Positions 63,761 through 64,000 of a stretch of 64,000 nucleotides of DNA are shown piece by piece. Under the pieces are notes generated by a model that did no database searches, was not told where the DNA came from, and worked only from the letters and a program-made list of their open reading frames with translations. The position numbers and the translations under genes are program-made. Numbering within the stretch: the first letter of the stretch is position 1; each line of letters begins with the position of its first letter. This DNA comes from Bacteroidales bacterium (lineage in GTDB: Bacteria > Bacteroidota > Bacteroidia > Bacteroidales > UBA932): positions 41,276 through 105,275 of the forward strand of contig JAFRZX010000004.1 in the NCBI GenBank assembly GCA_017442315.1, in the 5' to 3' direction.

Positions 63761-64000
63761 TTAGTCAATGAGCTTAGTAACCTGACCGGCACCTACTGTT
63801 CTACCACCCTCGCGGATTGCGAACTGGAGACCCTCGTTGATAGCTACTGGGTAGATGAGATCTACAGTGATAGCTACGTTGTCACCAGGCATTACCATCT
63901 CTACACCCTCTGGAAGTGAAATTTCACCAGTGATATCGAGTGTACGGATGAAGAACTGTGGACGGTAGTGGTTGTGGAATGGAGTATGACGACCACCCTC
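63761..64000 (-). CDS. tuf: Elongation factor Tu, C-terminal end (cut by window end)
   Basis: The last 79 codons of EF-Tu, which delivers aminoacyl-tRNA to the ribosome. The minus-strand reading gives domain 3 pieces [54 protein letters not shown] and stop at 63761-63763. The beginning lies beyond base 64000. It heads the cluster in this window. Confidence 0.97.
   Translation of the reverse strand, partial: EGGRHTPFHNHYRPQFFIRTLDITGEISLPEGVEMVMPGDNVAITVDLIYPVAINEGLQFAIREGGRTVGAGQVTKLID

Overview
The window looks like an ordinary chromosomal stretch from a member of the Bacteroidales (Bacteroidota), probably a gut or rumen lineage near Rikenellaceae/Alistipes; the genus cannot be fixed from sequence alone. 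Reasons: promoters of the Bacteroides type (TTG, 19-20 bp, TAnnTTTG), very little Shine-Dalgarno sequence, many Bacteroidota-type lipoproteins (Omp28-like, PL29-N/DUF4988, fimbrillin-like, BACON plus leucine-rich repeats), DUF3078, OmpP1/FadL and TonB-dependent receptors, and the gene orders lpxD-lpxC-lpxA, rimP-nusA-infB and tuf-trnW-secE-nusG-rplKAJL-rpoBC. No transposase, integrase, phage gene, CRISPR array or rRNA was seen, and no gene-free stretch exceeds about 160 bases.

Layout. 1-2.2 kb: end of an Omp28-like gene (+), then a DoxX/MauE-type membrane protein and thymidylate kinase (-). 2.3-12.4 kb: a seven-gene co-directional cassette (+) behind one good promoter: a TlpA-like thioredoxin, a DUF6029-like outer-membrane protein, three different Omp28-like CxxC lipoproteins and two very large multi-module lipoproteins; it ends at paired terminators. 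12.5-17.2 kb: infB-nusA-rimP (-). 17.2-20.8 kb: lpxD-lpxC-lpxA-wbqC (+), with LpxC lacking the FabZ half usual in this phylum. 20.7-23.7 kb: OmpP1/FadL-like porin and a Trp/Tyr/His-rich lipoprotein with repeats (-). 23.9-30.8 kb: proS, DUF3078 gene, tilS (with an in-frame REP-like insertion) and a transglutaminase lipoprotein (+). 30.8-36.7 kb: leucine-rich repeat lipoprotein, fimbrillin-like lipoprotein, sppA and cutC (-). 36.8-39.9 kb: a metal locus (+): Cys/His-rich secreted protein, TonB-dependent receptor and HMA-domain protein. 39.9-42.8 kb: tyrS, rbfA, lolC/E-type permease (-). 43.0-49.6 kb: TonB-dependent receptor, aroB, an aroD-aroA fusion and aroC (+). 49.6-52.3 kb: MscS-type channel and a lipoprotein (-). 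52.5-64.0 kb: RNA polymerase/ribosomal protein/EF-Tu cluster (-), running off the end inside tuf.

How it fits together. Housekeeping blocks (translation factors, lipid A, shikimate pathway, transcription) alternate with envelope genes. The most system-like part is 2.3-12.4 kb, where a periplasmic thioredoxin, a predicted outer-membrane barrel and three tethered CxxC proteins precede two giant surface-type lipoproteins, suggesting an envelope thiol-disulfide or surface-assembly module. The second is the 36.8-39.9 kb metal locus. All functional calls rest on reading motifs by eye; no database search was run.
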